From the NCBI GenBank assembly GCA_002189035.1, contig NEEC01000021.1, positions 372,001 through 436,000 of the forward strand: a DNA stretch of 64,000 nucleotides, given 5' to 3'. The notes below the pieces were generated by a model that was not told where the DNA came from, searched no databases, and saw only the letters and a list, made by a program, of their open reading frames with translations. Of the stretch, positions 35,165 through 47,500 are shown piece after piece (position 1 is the stretch's first letter; each line of letters begins with the position of its first letter). Source of the stretch: Utricularia gibba (Eukaryota; Streptophyta; Magnoliopsida; Lamiales; Lentibulariaceae). The position numbers were made by a program, and so were the translations under genes.

Positions 35165-35510
35165 AATTAGTTGTCCCCGGCCCCATCGAGGGAAGTCCTT
35201 TACGGGCAGCTAAAGTGGGTAGGGATTGATTACACCTAAGTGAAAGGGAAAAGGGTGCTGCATCCTCATCACGATGTCCCCTTCCATCTGCTTCATGCAA
35301 GCCTTCGACTCATTCATGCGTCCTGCTTCCGCACTCCAACATGGCAGCAGAAGGGGTCCGGTGTCCGCATCTCGCTTCTGCACGCCCTTCTGCTCCACAA
35401 GTGTGATGATTATTAGAACACGACGACACGCCCATGACATCAGGAGGATATCCATGTTGTTGGGGAGTTTAACTGCTGCGAATTGAACCATTTAGACTTT
35501 GATGCTGGAA
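35165..35510. other. GC-rich island with overlapping open frames, unassigned
   Basis: A GC-rich patch in AT-rich spacer carries open frames on both strands (minus 35210-35491, plus 35274-35486). Neither has a domain I recognise, and the two are complementary shadows of each other in part. It could be a gene fragment captured by a transposon, or a remnant exon. Confidence 0.3.
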
Positions 35511-35639
35511 GATTGAAACGCTCTTATTCTAGTGGGTTTGAGAATGCAAAGACTCATGGCTTTCATCTGCATGAATACGATTTCTACATAGCTTATTAGA
35601 TCATGGGCAGTGTGACGTGATGAAATTAAAGATCTGATC

Positions 35640-35795
35640 GATCATACTAGTATAATGAAATCTAAATATATAAGAAACGTAGATCATATTAAAAAAGATT
35701 ATATCTAATTAATTATGATTGATAACAATCTTTTATATATTTGATTATTTCATTTTCATTTCTAAATATAAAATCATTTGTTCTAATACTTGCTC
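35640..35795. repeat. Dispersed repeat, copy 1
   Basis: It shares with 36003-36175 and 48205-48370 an ordered set of words: AAATCTAAATATA, CTAATTAATTATGATTGATA, a TATATATTTGATTATTTCAT-like stretch and a terminal TTTGTTCTAATA. It is probably a small LTR or MITE family. No coding capacity. Confidence 0.5.
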
Positions 35796-36002
35796 TCAAG
35801 TCGAGTTCGTTTTTTATCGGATTAATACTTTTTTTTGCATGATTGTAAGTAATACTTAGGTTATAATTCGATATGATTTTTATCATTTAAGCCCAATATA
35901 TCTCTTTTTATTATTTTTTTAATCTGAATTCAAACCATTACGAATTCTATCTTGATTACCCAAACCATATAACAATACAAACACTCTGATAACATGTTAA
36001 AA

Positions 36003-36175
36003 TTAAAAATATGATGAATCAAGCAATTATACATAAAATCTAAATATACAAAAAAAAAAATGAATTATATAAGAAAGATTAAAACTAATCAATTACTAAT
36101 GATTTACAATTTATTATATATTTTAATTATTTTAATTTCAAGTATTGATATGAGATTGTTTGTTGTAATATGACT
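36003..36175. repeat. Dispersed repeat, copy 2
   Basis: Ordered matches to copy 1: AAAATCTAAATATACA, AACTAATCAATTACTAATGA, TTTTAATTATTTTAATTTCA and GAGATTGTTTGTTGTAATA. It is only about 200 bases from copy 1, so the two could be the ends of one small element. Confidence 0.5.
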
Positions 36176-39100
36176 CACCCATGCTTGAAGCGTGTGGCAT
36201 CCTTATTCCTGCAGTTTGCAGAAACTTTGACTGAACATGAGGTTGAGAGGGGGATTTGTGACAGGATGATGAGACTACGTGAGTCAAGGATGCGTGGAGC
36301 TACTAAACCCATGGGAACGTGTGCTCCTCACGGGCCAACGTGCATCAAAACAGACATCATGATCGGAGACATAAGCGACGTCGCGTTTACGATCCTAGAG
36401 GAGAAAGCAACCATGAAACGTGGGAGTTGTTTGAATGACACACAGAGAGATAATGATAATGATGTGGGAAGACAAAGATGACACAGGGAGATGATGATTA
36501 TGATGCATGGGGATGCGGCTGGAGTGACCAGCCATGAAAAGAGAGTGCGAGAGCAGAATCATCATCTTTCCCCATTTTGTGTAACTTGTCAGCAGCAAGT
36601 GCTCATCTACCTTTTCAAAACACAAGTTTGTGATGACCAAATTGACATTGGATGGATTCTGTTGTGTCTATGATTTCACTTTACTACAATTTGGGCCATT
36701 ATAATTCAACTCAATCATAATATATTAAGTTTATCTTATACAATACGACATGCATGTTAGATAAGACGTCTTTTTTAACAAATTTAATATTATTTGCATT
36801 TCTTTTTACTTCACACTAATGGACGGCTTCATTGCCAATGATTTTCTTCCGTTTTGGGTTTTCACGTAAAACCGACATATCTTCCTTTACCCTTCTTATT
36901 TTTCGATCAAGCTTCCAAACACACCATCTTATAAAGTTTCGATATTAAATACATACGAACGCAAATGATCCTTATAGATTCAATGGAAAAATTTGTCAAC
37001 CTCCACCATTTTCATGATATGGTATAATTCTAAAGAAGTGGAATCGCATTTCTCCCTAGTAAAACATTTTAGCGTGATGGGGCGTTACCCATCAATTGAA
37101 CTGATATTATGGTGACATATGCAATCAACATTTATAAGACTATTAAAATTTGAATTGAATTTTAACATCTAAAAGTGTTCAAAATCAATTACAATTGGCG
37201 TTTGTAGTTATTTGGTGATTGGTGTGCTATTAGTCTGTCGCAGCTGGTTTGTAATGATGGTATCATGTGCTTTGTATGGTTTTTATTTGGGCGTGTCAAC
37301 TGCTTTTGTAACCTTCATGGGGCAACTGCATAGGCCTGTGGATTCTGGGTGCATTGTCCGCTTCCGTACTGACACGCCACGTGTCCTTGATTCATGCAAG
37401 CCCAAGTTCCCAGCCACGCCAAGCAAACGCAGCAGCCCACAACAAAGCTTCCCGCGTTGTCCAAGTGAGGGATAAAATGTCTAACTCTAAGCAATTTTAA
37501 AGATCTAGAAACCATAAAGATTGAATAATCAGAAGTAAAATCTAATGTCGAATAAATCTATTATTTTATACTTTACGTGTTGCTAGGACGTTATAATTAA
37601 GTTTATAAGTTTTGTGATATGAAAACCTAACATAAAACAAAAAATGTGTCCTATTTGGCTCAAATCAATTATTCACCTCAAGTTGTGAGATGTATTGAAA
37701 TTACGAATCGGATGGGTCATATTTAACTTGTCACCTCAAGTATAAAATAAATACAAATTATATTAAAAAATATTAGATCCAATAAAATATTAGTTAAAAA
37801 TGCATTACATGAACACAATGATTGTATTTAATTGATGAATAGCAAAATAACCAAATAAAAAAATTTTAAAATTCTTCATTTTCATTTTGACAATAAATTA
37901 TATTCATTAAAGTTTATAAACAATAATGTTTACATTAGATTGACATTCAAAATACAACTCATTTTAATTTTGGTTACTTTGAAAAGTAACTATCCTTTAA
38001 TTAAGTTATTTAAAAAGTAATCACGCTATTTTTTTATTTTAAAACTAACCATTTCTTTTAATTTATTTAATATTAATGACTATATATATTCAATTTTAAT
38101 TCAATTAATATTAATCTATATATTTTTTATTCGTTAATTATTTTTTACTTACATATATAAATAATAAAATATAATTACTTGTAAGTTTTAAAATATAAAT
38201 GATTATATTTTAAATATTTATTCAATATTCAATATATTTATAAGGAATCAATTTATTTTTTAATTTAAAAAAATTAATGAAAATGAATTTTAGATTAAGA
38301 TTTGAAATACTATTACATAAAAATATTTGTGTTTTGTAAAATTTAAAATTATTCAAAAACTATAAAATTAAATTTATTATACAATAATTTTGAAAATATA
38401 AATTAGTTATTATGAATGATAATATGAAATGGAATGAGATATAACACATATGTAGAGTGAAACATATATCCAAAAAACAAAAAATCCAAACTGAATAGAT
38501 TAATTATTTAAAGTTTAATTGGATAGTACGGTTGATAGATTTAACCGAAAAAATAGAAGTTTTGCCTTTTTAATATTTCTTGTTTTGATTGTTGAAGCAT
38601 TATATTGTTGTCTTAATTTTTTAATTTAATGAAAGTATCGAGTTATAACTACTTTGCAATCTCAATTTTTCATTTCATTACAGTTCTTTCAATTTATATT
38701 GGTTAATTGCAATCACAATAAAGGATTTATAAACAGTTAAACATTGCATTTAATAGTTAACAATATTAATATTAAAAATCGATTAGTCATACAGATATTA
38801 ACCGTTAAACCATCTAAACTACCAACTTCAACCCCTAAATATATTATTGTCTTTATTTTGATAAAGTAGCTAAACAATCAAAATAGTAGAATTTTATTTT
38901 TTTTCTTCCACATTAAAAAATCCTTTTAATTTATAATTAAAAAATCACTTTTTAATCAAATGCTAAGTAGTAGTTATTGGATCTTTATTCTTGTTTAAAA
39001 GAAAAACTAATAAGATATCAAATGTATTTTTATATCCCATATGTATTCTAAATCATTTATAACAAAATTATTTTATGAAGTAAAAAATATTGATTACCTA

Positions 39101-39240
39101 AATGGCTATCGTGTTTATAACAAGCTGTAAACATGTATACTTTTTCTTAACTTTATTATTTCATTATCTTCATTAAAACAAACAACTTCTTTTTCAATTT
39201 GTGGTGTTAATGGATTACATTATGATGTTAATATTTTTTA
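36176..39240. other. Spacer with two GC-richer patches, no supported gene
   Basis: Patches at 36170-36660 and 37210-37470 hold open frames (36170-36481 plus; 37212-37475 plus) without recognisable domains. The second contains a GCCACGTGTC G-box-like word near 37376. Between and after them the sequence is strongly AT-rich. A degraded promoter or gene fragment is possible. Confidence 0.35.
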
Positions 39241-39299
39241 TTCAATTTAATGATTCTTTTTCATGTTATACATAGATGACCTTACAGTTCTGTCCCACT

Positions 39300-39800
39300 T
39301 AAAGACATTCATACTGAAGTATGTTCGAAAATTTCGAGGTATTCTTGTTGTATATATTCCTGCACTCTCAATTGGGTTCATCCACAATGAAGCTTACTCA
39401 ATATGCCTTTACCTAAAGTGTTTCCCTTCGCTCGAGCATGCTTACACCATGATCTAGGATACATAGTGATTGTGCTTGATATGATAGATCATCTCTCAAC
39501 GTGAATTCCCCTTCGCAAACCACGTCTTTGAGTCTCATCATACATTTTTTCAATTGTCATATATTAAAAACATTATGCATGCCTTGCATTCCCATGGACA
39601 GTACTAGCTGATATGCGACTGGTCCAACTCGTTCAGTGATTAAGTAGGGACCAAATCCAGTTTGCCCAAGTTGTGCCATCATGTGATCCTAGTTTACCCT
39701 ATGGTGGGTAATCTACCTTGCCATTGCTCCACATCTAATATCTCCCTCGAAGTTAATTCTTGATTTCCTCTCTAGATTCAATCATACTTCATGTCCTCGC
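39300..39800 (-). pseudogene. Fragment of a Ty3/gypsy (chromovirus-type) pol 3' end
   Basis: On the minus strand, 39640-39560 reads GPYLITERVGPVAYQL, then HNVFNI and QLKKCM, and 39540-39460 reads FTLRDDLSYQAQSLCILDHG. This is the conserved stretch after the integrase core of plant chromoviruses (family forms GPFxVxERVGxVAYxLxLP, VFHVSQLKKC, LREDLxYxExPxxILD). Stops and frame changes occur throughout. No LTR was found. Confidence 0.65.
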
Positions 39801-40761
39801 ACGATTTCTATAACAAATTTTAGTCAAGATTCATGAGTAAGAGATCACTACTTATAGATTTTGATAATAAATAAGGTGAATGACAGCAACTCTTATGCTT
39901 ATAATTCAAGGGAAGCAATGATTTTTTCATGATCATACATTTTTGTAATGGACAGATGTTGACTTGGTATTTAAACTATTGAGTTATTAGTAATATTTGA
40001 GCACACACGTAATTTGATCATGAAAGCATTTGATAGTAAGATCTCTTATTTTCTCGATAGGCCAAGAGGGAGAATATGAGACAATTCTTATGAACTCTTT
40101 TAAGAGAATACAATCAATTTTGTATTTCTATAAATGAATACTTCAAAAAATTGAAGAATAGCGAAGTACATTGAACATACTTGAAAAGTATTCCAATTTT
40201 AGAAATAATTCATTTAATGAAGGTTTATCATTAGACTGTGTTGATGTTGTTTATATTACTAAATATATTTACAAAATCATGACTATTTGTATTTAATTTG
40301 AAACTGCATTTTTTTAATATTAAATTTTTATAATAAGTAGTCATATTACACTTTAACATATTGCACATTTTATTTTATTTTTTAACATTTGTTGTGTAAA
40401 CAATACTCAATAGTTGTGCTACTAAATTAAGAACACGACAAAATGCTGAAGCCCATTAAAGAGTGTGAAGTATGAAGCTCGAAATCCATTGAAAAGCCGA
40501 TGCAGCTCATGGACGAAGAAGAGGCCCAATTTTAGTTCGAATGAACCAAGTCAACTATCCGGAGTTTTATTTTGGGGTGTCGATTCGAGTTTTGTTTCTT
40601 GTGCGACATGTCGATTTGGGTTTTGGGAATCCCAGGTGATCCGATGCGAGGGGAAAAGGTAATTGTTGGGTTTCACTGAGGGGGGAATAATTCCACCATT
40701 GATCGAAAGTCCCCACCCATTTGAATACAAGGTGGGTTGATCCCCGCGTTGCCGTTTGAAG

Positions 40762-42354
40762 ATGAAATACAAGGATAAAAGAGGTTTAAGTATCAGAGCA
40801 AGGCTTGATCTGCCGATCGTGTGCTTGTTGTGTTTCTGCTTTTTTCTTGCTGGGCTGTTCGGGTCTATGATTTTATCTCAGGTTCAGTGATTGGTTTTTC
40901 GTTTGTGGGGTTTTGGCGCATCTTCGTGGATGATGTTTCTCCTGCAGGATTTTCACAAGGGCGGACCCAGAAGTACACTGATGGAAGAAGCTCTGTATGA
41001 TGAAGGTGATCCTACGTCGCACGGGAAGACTGGAGAAGGTTTCATCAGTTCGATCCCCTTTCAGGTTCTCCAGACTGTGTTGATTACGATTCCCTTAATC
41101 CTCTGATGAGTGAAGATTTTATCCCATTCCTTCAAGCAAAGACACCAGTTCACAGAAGTAATACAATGTGCTTCTCAATGACACTCTTTCGTGAACATGG
41201 CATGGCGCAGGTTTTGAGTTGGCAGCCTCGCGCGGTGTACTTCCCCAATTTCGCTACACCGGATCAGTGCAGAATCATAGTTCACGAGGCCAAGAATAAG
41301 CTTAAACCTTCAGGCCTTGCACTGCGCGAGGGGGAGACTGCTGAGAGCACCAAGGGCATTAGGACCAGGTATCTCAGCTTTCTCTACTTTGATCATGCAG
41401 GTTTTATCAGTTACCCTGTTGAAGAGTAACAGCTCTGTTCATGCCATAGTTCAGGCACGTTTCTGTCTGCATCGAACGACAAAACCGGAGTTTTGGAGTT
41501 CATTGAGCGGAAAATAGCTAGAGCAACCATGCTTCCCAGGAGCCATGGAGAGGCAGATCTCTCAACTTACATCCAGCTATTTCTTCACACCGCAATTTGG
41601 CAACTTAAAAAAAAAAAAAAGCTGTGCTCATGCATTCTGCAAATGAAACTCATATGGTGCTTCGAAGTAGTTGATTGTCTACTGCTGTGGATACTGACTT
41701 ATGCACATCACCATGGTATAGGCTTTCAATGTACTTCGGTATGACATTGGCCAGGGTTATGCTTCCCATTACGACTCCTTCAACCCTGCTGAGTACGGTC
41801 CGCAAAAGAGTCAGAGGGTTAGCTTCCTATCTCAACTTCTCATCACAAGTTCGCAGAAACCATTAGATTTGACCATGTAATACCCTTTTGCTTTGCTCCA
41901 TCTTACAGGTTGCATCTTTCTTGCTGTACTTGACTGATGTGGAGGAAGGGGGAGAGACCATGTTCCCATACGAGGTGAATGAACATGAATCTGGTAATAC
42001 TTATCAAGCCATTTATCTCAGCAAGTCCATCTGACTGAGACCACACGAGTGCTTGAATGCAGAATGGTTCTAATATGAACATAGGCTATGATTACAAAAG
42101 CTGCACTGGTTTAAAGATCAAGCCAAAAATGGGAGATGGGCTTCTGTTCTTCTCTTGTCATCCAAATGGAACTATAGATAAGGTTTGCTTGGAAGATCAG
42201 ATCTCACATTCGGTTTGCTTACGCAACTTCATCCCTGAAAAGGAAAACATGATGTGCTGTGTTGCAACAGACTTCCCTCCATGGAAGCTGCCCTGTTATC
42301 AAAGGAGAGAAATGGGTGGCCACGAAATGGATCAGAGACAATGGTCCAGTCTAG
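40762..42354 (+). CDS. Prolyl 4-hydroxylase (2OG-Fe(II) dioxygenase)
   Basis: Eight exons, 40762-40881, 40948-41064, 41211-41368, 41450-41552, 41722-41817, 41909-41974, 42063-42182 and 42271-42354, sum to 864 bases, 287 residues, a usual length. The N-terminus has basic residues then one hydrophobic span (about 17-38), giving a type II membrane anchor in ER/Golgi. The catalytic half has the iron ligands H182 and D184 (SHYDSFNP) and H264 (TSLHGSCP), with K274 (GEKWVATKW) as the likely 2-oxoglutarate ligand. Conserved strings include YGPQKSQRVASFLLYL and EEGGETMFPYE. The enzyme hydroxylates prolines in extensins, AGPs and peptide hormones before O-glycosylation. It closely resembles Arabidopsis At4g33910 (from memory). 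Intron 4 has a GC donor. The gene ends facing the S29 gene, 327 bases between stops. Confidence 0.95.
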
Positions 42355-42662
42355 TCTCGGCCGGCGCAAAGCAACTGCAATACGTAAGAAATCTACATTC
42401 CCAACCGCCTAAACATCGACCGCTCAAACACTCACCCCTTCACTCATATCAGAACCATACCTTTTCGTCATGTAATGCCAACTTACGAAGGATTATGACA
42501 ACCGAAAAACAGATTACCAAACCATGAATGCGGTAGCAGTAATATGAATTCAGATCATGGAACAAGCTTGTAACAATGGAGCAATATCCTTTACTAAGAA
42601 GAACAACGACAAAACACAAAAAAGGAGACGCTTTGAATCGTCAATGATTCTCCAGGAAATCA

Positions 42663-43028
<366 letters not shown>

Positions 43029-43125
43029 GTTCAGATTCACCACCGCCGACTACCTCCTCTGCCTCTCCAAAGGTACCAAGAAAAAATGGCGACGCAGCTC
43101 GATTCTGGATTTATCTGCGTGGTCG

Positions 43126-43187
43126 AAACCCTAACAGCATCCACAATATTGGGCTGACTACTCAACTTGGGCCTTCTTTCCGGCCCA
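43126..43187 (-). promoter_or_regulatory. Telo box and site II elements of the S29 promoter
   Basis: AAACCCTAA (telo box) at 43126-43134, and site II words TGGGCT (43150-43155), TGGGCC (43168-43173) and GGCCCA (43182-43187), all within 160 bases upstream of the S29 start. This arrangement is characteristic of plant ribosomal-protein promoters (TCP-factor and telo-box binding). Confidence 0.85.
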
Positions 43188-43489
43188 TTCTCTTAAAATA
43201 GTAAGGCTTGCCACGTGGAGGGCTAATGGACATTCTATAATTATAAAAACCTTCAGTTTCATTACAGACAGTCATTACTCGACACGTGGAGGAGCCCTGA
43301 GAAAGTTCTCCAATTTCTTCCTGGACAGAGCCGCACGAAATACCAGCAAGAAAACTAATACACATCTACAAGATCGCTCTTTTTTCCTTCTTCTTCCTCC
43401 AAAGAGCTCCAGGCCTCCATCTAACAGCGAGTTACCTGTACATATACCTACAGACACTGATACACGTATATCACAGCACCTAATTACAA

Positions 43490-44508
43490 TCAGGAAGCGT
43501 AGGCTGCTACTGCTGCACACCCTTCTTCTTCTTCTTCGCCAGCCTTCTCCTGGCCAGCCATGTAGGTCATGTAGATTGTCCAGAGATATGCAAACGAGTT
43601 TACTGCAAGGGGCTGTCGAAAAAAGGAGGTGAGGAGGCTCTGCGGGCGATGTAAGTAACTCATGAACTGGGATAGATACCTGTAAATGAACCGGGATGTA
43701 CTTGAAGGTCAGGAAATCGCAAACTGGCCAGTACATGGCTCCATTAATCAATGTTGGAAGCAAGTCACGCTTCAGTCTAGAAGCGATTTCTCCGGCAGTT
43801 TCTCCTACATCCATCCATTCATGATAAGTGCTATGGTTTGAATTAATTCATCTCACACATGGTGATTCTGGGTTTAGAGTTCTCCAGTAGTACCTCTCAG
43901 AGCAGCGTTTACGGTGAAGAAGATGGCAGTCATCGCTGGCCCGTAGGTGGTCTGGCCCAGAGCCATTTTTCGGAGAGTCGACGAAAGATCGCACCTTGGG
44001 AAGATTCTCGACATGTAGTTGTACCAATAGTGCAATGAAGGACCCAGAATCAGCATCCCGTAACCCGCCATTCTCGTAGTTCTTGCCATATCGTACTCAT
44101 CCCCACCAAAGAGTTTCTGTGAGAAAAAGGATCACACAGTAAGCACACTCACGCACAAAAAGAGCTGGCCCATTTTGGCCTATCTCGTCGGAATACCTGC
44201 GAGGAAGCATCCGCGGCAGCGTAGATTAGAGACGAGGTGATGCTTTTTGTAACAATGGGCCGGGTCTTGAGGCAGTTCAGATACCACTCCAATAAACCGA
44301 ATTTCCGGAACGTTGCTCTGGCTGGGGAATTCCGATTCTCCAAGGTGGACTCCCGGAACGGAGATTGAACCCGTCTGGAATCGCGGAAATGTTCCCGGGA
44401 TCTATTCAGGGCGGGGCATTGGTCGAATTTCGAGAACTTGACGCTCCCGTTCCACAAAGAACGTTGAGTACTCGCGTGAACCAATTTCTTCAACAAGGCA
44501 GTCGCCAT
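43490..44508 (-). CDS. Mpv17/PMP22 family membrane protein
   Basis: Four exons on the minus strand, 44197-44508, 43894-44116, 43680-43804 and 43490-43612, sum to 783 bases, 260 residues. The first 70 residues are rich in Arg/Lys/Ser with few acids, as in a mitochondrial or plastid targeting peptide. The Mpv17/PMP22 body then begins at WYLNCLKTRPIVTKS, followed by GPSLHYWYNYMSRIFP, GQTTYGPAMTAIFF and the signature NGAMYWPVCDFLTFKYIP, then LAVNSFAYLWTIYMTYMA, consistent with about four membrane spans. The C-terminus is extended and acidic (EKAGEEEEEG). Family members sit in peroxisomal or inner mitochondrial membranes, and some act as channels. The exact substrate is unknown. It resembles Arabidopsis At4g33905 (from memory), reported near the prolyl 4-hydroxylase gene At4g33910. 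It is intact. Confidence 0.93.
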
Positions 44509-44559
44509 GGAATCAAGCGACGGCGGAGACGATGAACTCTGGCACAGAAATGTGAAGTG

Positions 44560-47500
44560 GAAAAGCGATGCAAATTGGGGGATTTTCTATTGCTAGCGTG
44601 CAGTTCCCCAATTTTCCAGGATTCCCGACCCGCCAACACTTGCAATTGACACGCGGACACGTGCCTTGTATTCGTGAAAGCCCAATCCAAATTCTTTAAT
44701 TATAAAAAGAGTCACGAAAGGTCCCAATGGAAGACCTGCCCGTTATCCTGATTGCGGCCCGGTCCGGTAATAAAAAACGGCTTAGAAGTTAGAAATCAGA
44801 GTTATATGTGATGAGCTCACCAAGCTCCTCTCTTGATGCGGCAACTTCTACGAATTTTCTGAAATAAGACGCAGACATGTATGATTGAGCCAATAAAAAA
44901 AATGAAATACGCAATCATGATGACATTGAAGCTCAACTTCTAGCTTTTAATGAAAGTTCCATGGATTCAAACTTACAATACAACGGATAAAATTCTCGAG
45001 GCTTCAGAAGCTCTGATAATGTCAGATTCCAAACCAATGGTTATTTCTAAATGTTATAAATATGTGGCTGGGTTGTAATGTACATGCAATGGGTAGTAAC
45101 CCATTTACATGTTTTTTCTGAAGCAATATTGTTGCTGCATTTCTACATCAACACCTACAAAATATTCTTTGGTTCAATTCATTTCTATGCTTCCGCTTAT
45201 TTGATGTTTCACTGATGTGCAACACACCAGTGTACGGGATGTTACTATTTTTTAAAAAATATTTTATTTAAGATTTTAAAATGTTAGAATTTCAAATTTT
45301 TAACAATAAAAGATATGTTTAGATAATGCAACCTTAAACATTGAATTAAAATGAAGCATTGATTGAAGTATATTTGTGTAGGAAACATGTTTAGATAAAT
45401 TATTTCGAAGTTCACCTCTTTCAATAAATCATATTCCTCGAGTTTGAAGAAGCTCCTGCTGGATTTCTCATAGAATTATTGGTTTAGATCAATGTTATGA
45501 TTTAGCATGTTGCTAAAAAGTCCAAAAAGAATCTCAAGAAGTAACTCAACGAATATTGTCTTTGACTGGATAATAACTTTATGTTTATATAATTTTGATG
45601 CAAAATGAAAAATAATATCAAATTTTATGTGCAAACCTCAAAGGAAAAAAATCACAAGCGAAACATCATTCGTTAAACTTATTCAGGGAACTACGGTCAT
45701 AAATACAAGCTATAACCTCAAATCAACTCACACTCCTCATGTCTTAAAACCCAGTTCATATATGCATAGGTTTTGGTTGCTTCTTTAATGGAATAGATGG
45801 GCACCCTAATTTCTACTTGGGACTAGTTCACCTAATCCATTCTGTAGCCCCCTCGATCTTTAATTTTAGGATTTCTTTAGCCAAATTCTAGTGCATCAAC
45901 TACACGATACTCCTTTTGACAAACATGGAGCAATCATGTGGTTTGGTTGTTTATTTCAAAGATGGGTCATATTTGAGTTGACGACTTGTGATGAAAAAGA
46001 ATGATCATACTGACCCCAACTAGGATAATATCTTTTTATCTATTTCATTGAACAAAATAGATTCATAAATCTCACTTGATCTCAAATCAATGTTTTAACA
46101 GTTAAATGTAAACAAGTTTAACTACAAACTATTTAATACTCAAATAAACGATGGATCACATAAGAGACAAACCAAAAGTTCGTTCTAATGAAATTTTTCA
46201 TTTTTCATTTTTTCATTTTTCATTGATGGAATCCTTTGTCCTTCTAAAACATGACATTGGGTTCTTCTCAACCATAAATGATATAAATTCAGTTCAATTA
46301 CATAGGATCACATCAGAGAAAGAACCCCGTTGAGGCTTCAAAACACCCAACATATAACAAATTTTTGAATCCTATTAAATTTTCACCCATTACACTAACG
46401 CTTTATTTGGTGATAGAATTGTCGTGGATTCAAAACCTGATTATTGTGAGTTTCAGCTAGAGATACATACAATATTTTTGATTAACTAACTCATATGCGA
46501 TTTTAGCAATTTATATTTCTTGTCTAACTTGTGGTCATGTGATTACTCTTGATGTGAGTTCTTTGTTCATTTTGTTAATGGATGTTGTTAAATAGCACTT
46601 GTAATGATTATTTTATGTATTACTCATCACTTTGAACTGCATCATATTGGTGTTAGAGGAAGGGCCTGCAAATGGCTTTTATAAGGCTCTGAAAATACCA
46701 TACTCATCAGAACCCATGGAGGTGCTTGGTAACAGCTACAAGAATGTTGGTTTTATATTTATTAGTTTGTTTATCTTATCTCGATCAACTATTTTTACAT
46801 ATTTTGTTTCATCATTCATTATAATTATCTTTTAAATTAATTTTAAAGAACAATGTGATTGAAAATTTTTTTGTTTATGTTACCCAAAGTTGAGTTCAAT
46901 TTGTATTTGCTTTTGGGGTTTTTTCATTCATTTCAAAACCAGACTTTGTCAAGTTTTAACAACATGAGAGTTTTTGTTTTCCAATGATTTCCTTGCAAAT
47001 ACGTGCGATGATGCCATGATTGATATGAAAGATTTGGTCATTTAATCAGCAAAACACGAAAATCATTCAAAACAAAAAAAAAATTGAAAGATTTGCGTTC
47101 TTTTTCCAAAAATTTGTTCAATTTTTTAATATGATAAATTGTAGCAAACCCTTTTTCATTCTACTTCACCTAACGTGGGAAAAAAAAAAGACTTCCCATT
47201 CACATCAATTTAAGTGGACCATTTCTTGTTTCCTCATGTAAAAGTAGATATTATGTGATTTTTATTAATGATTTTTTTCTTATTTACTCAATTTATTTTT
47301 CCACTTATTGTGATTAGAATTTTTTTTCATATCCAAAAACAATTAATTTACATTATATTTGTGATTGATTTGTGTGAGACAAGATATTGTTGGCCAGAAA
47401 ACTCGAAAAATAAGTCTGATGTGCTGCTCAAATAATAGGCAAAGAAAATTTCAACTCTAAAAAAATCGAGGGTTATTGCTCCAATTGATTTAATATAAAG

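Noticed and set aside
35165-35510. Possible organelle DNA insertion or tRNA in the GC-rich island
   Set aside because: No tRNA arms or familiar plastid or mitochondrial sequence could be recognised by eye.
36170-36481. A 103-residue plus-strand open frame starting MTHPCLKRVASLF
   Set aside because: No domain, no promoter or splice evidence, and it lies beside a dispersed repeat.
41493-41866. Open frames continuing past prolyl 4-hydroxylase exons 4 and 5
   Set aside because: They run into introns; the family sequence requires splicing at 41552 and 41817.
43275-43814. A 179-residue minus-strand open frame
   Set aside because: It reads through the last intron of the Mpv17-type gene in a different frame; the spliced model matches the family instead.
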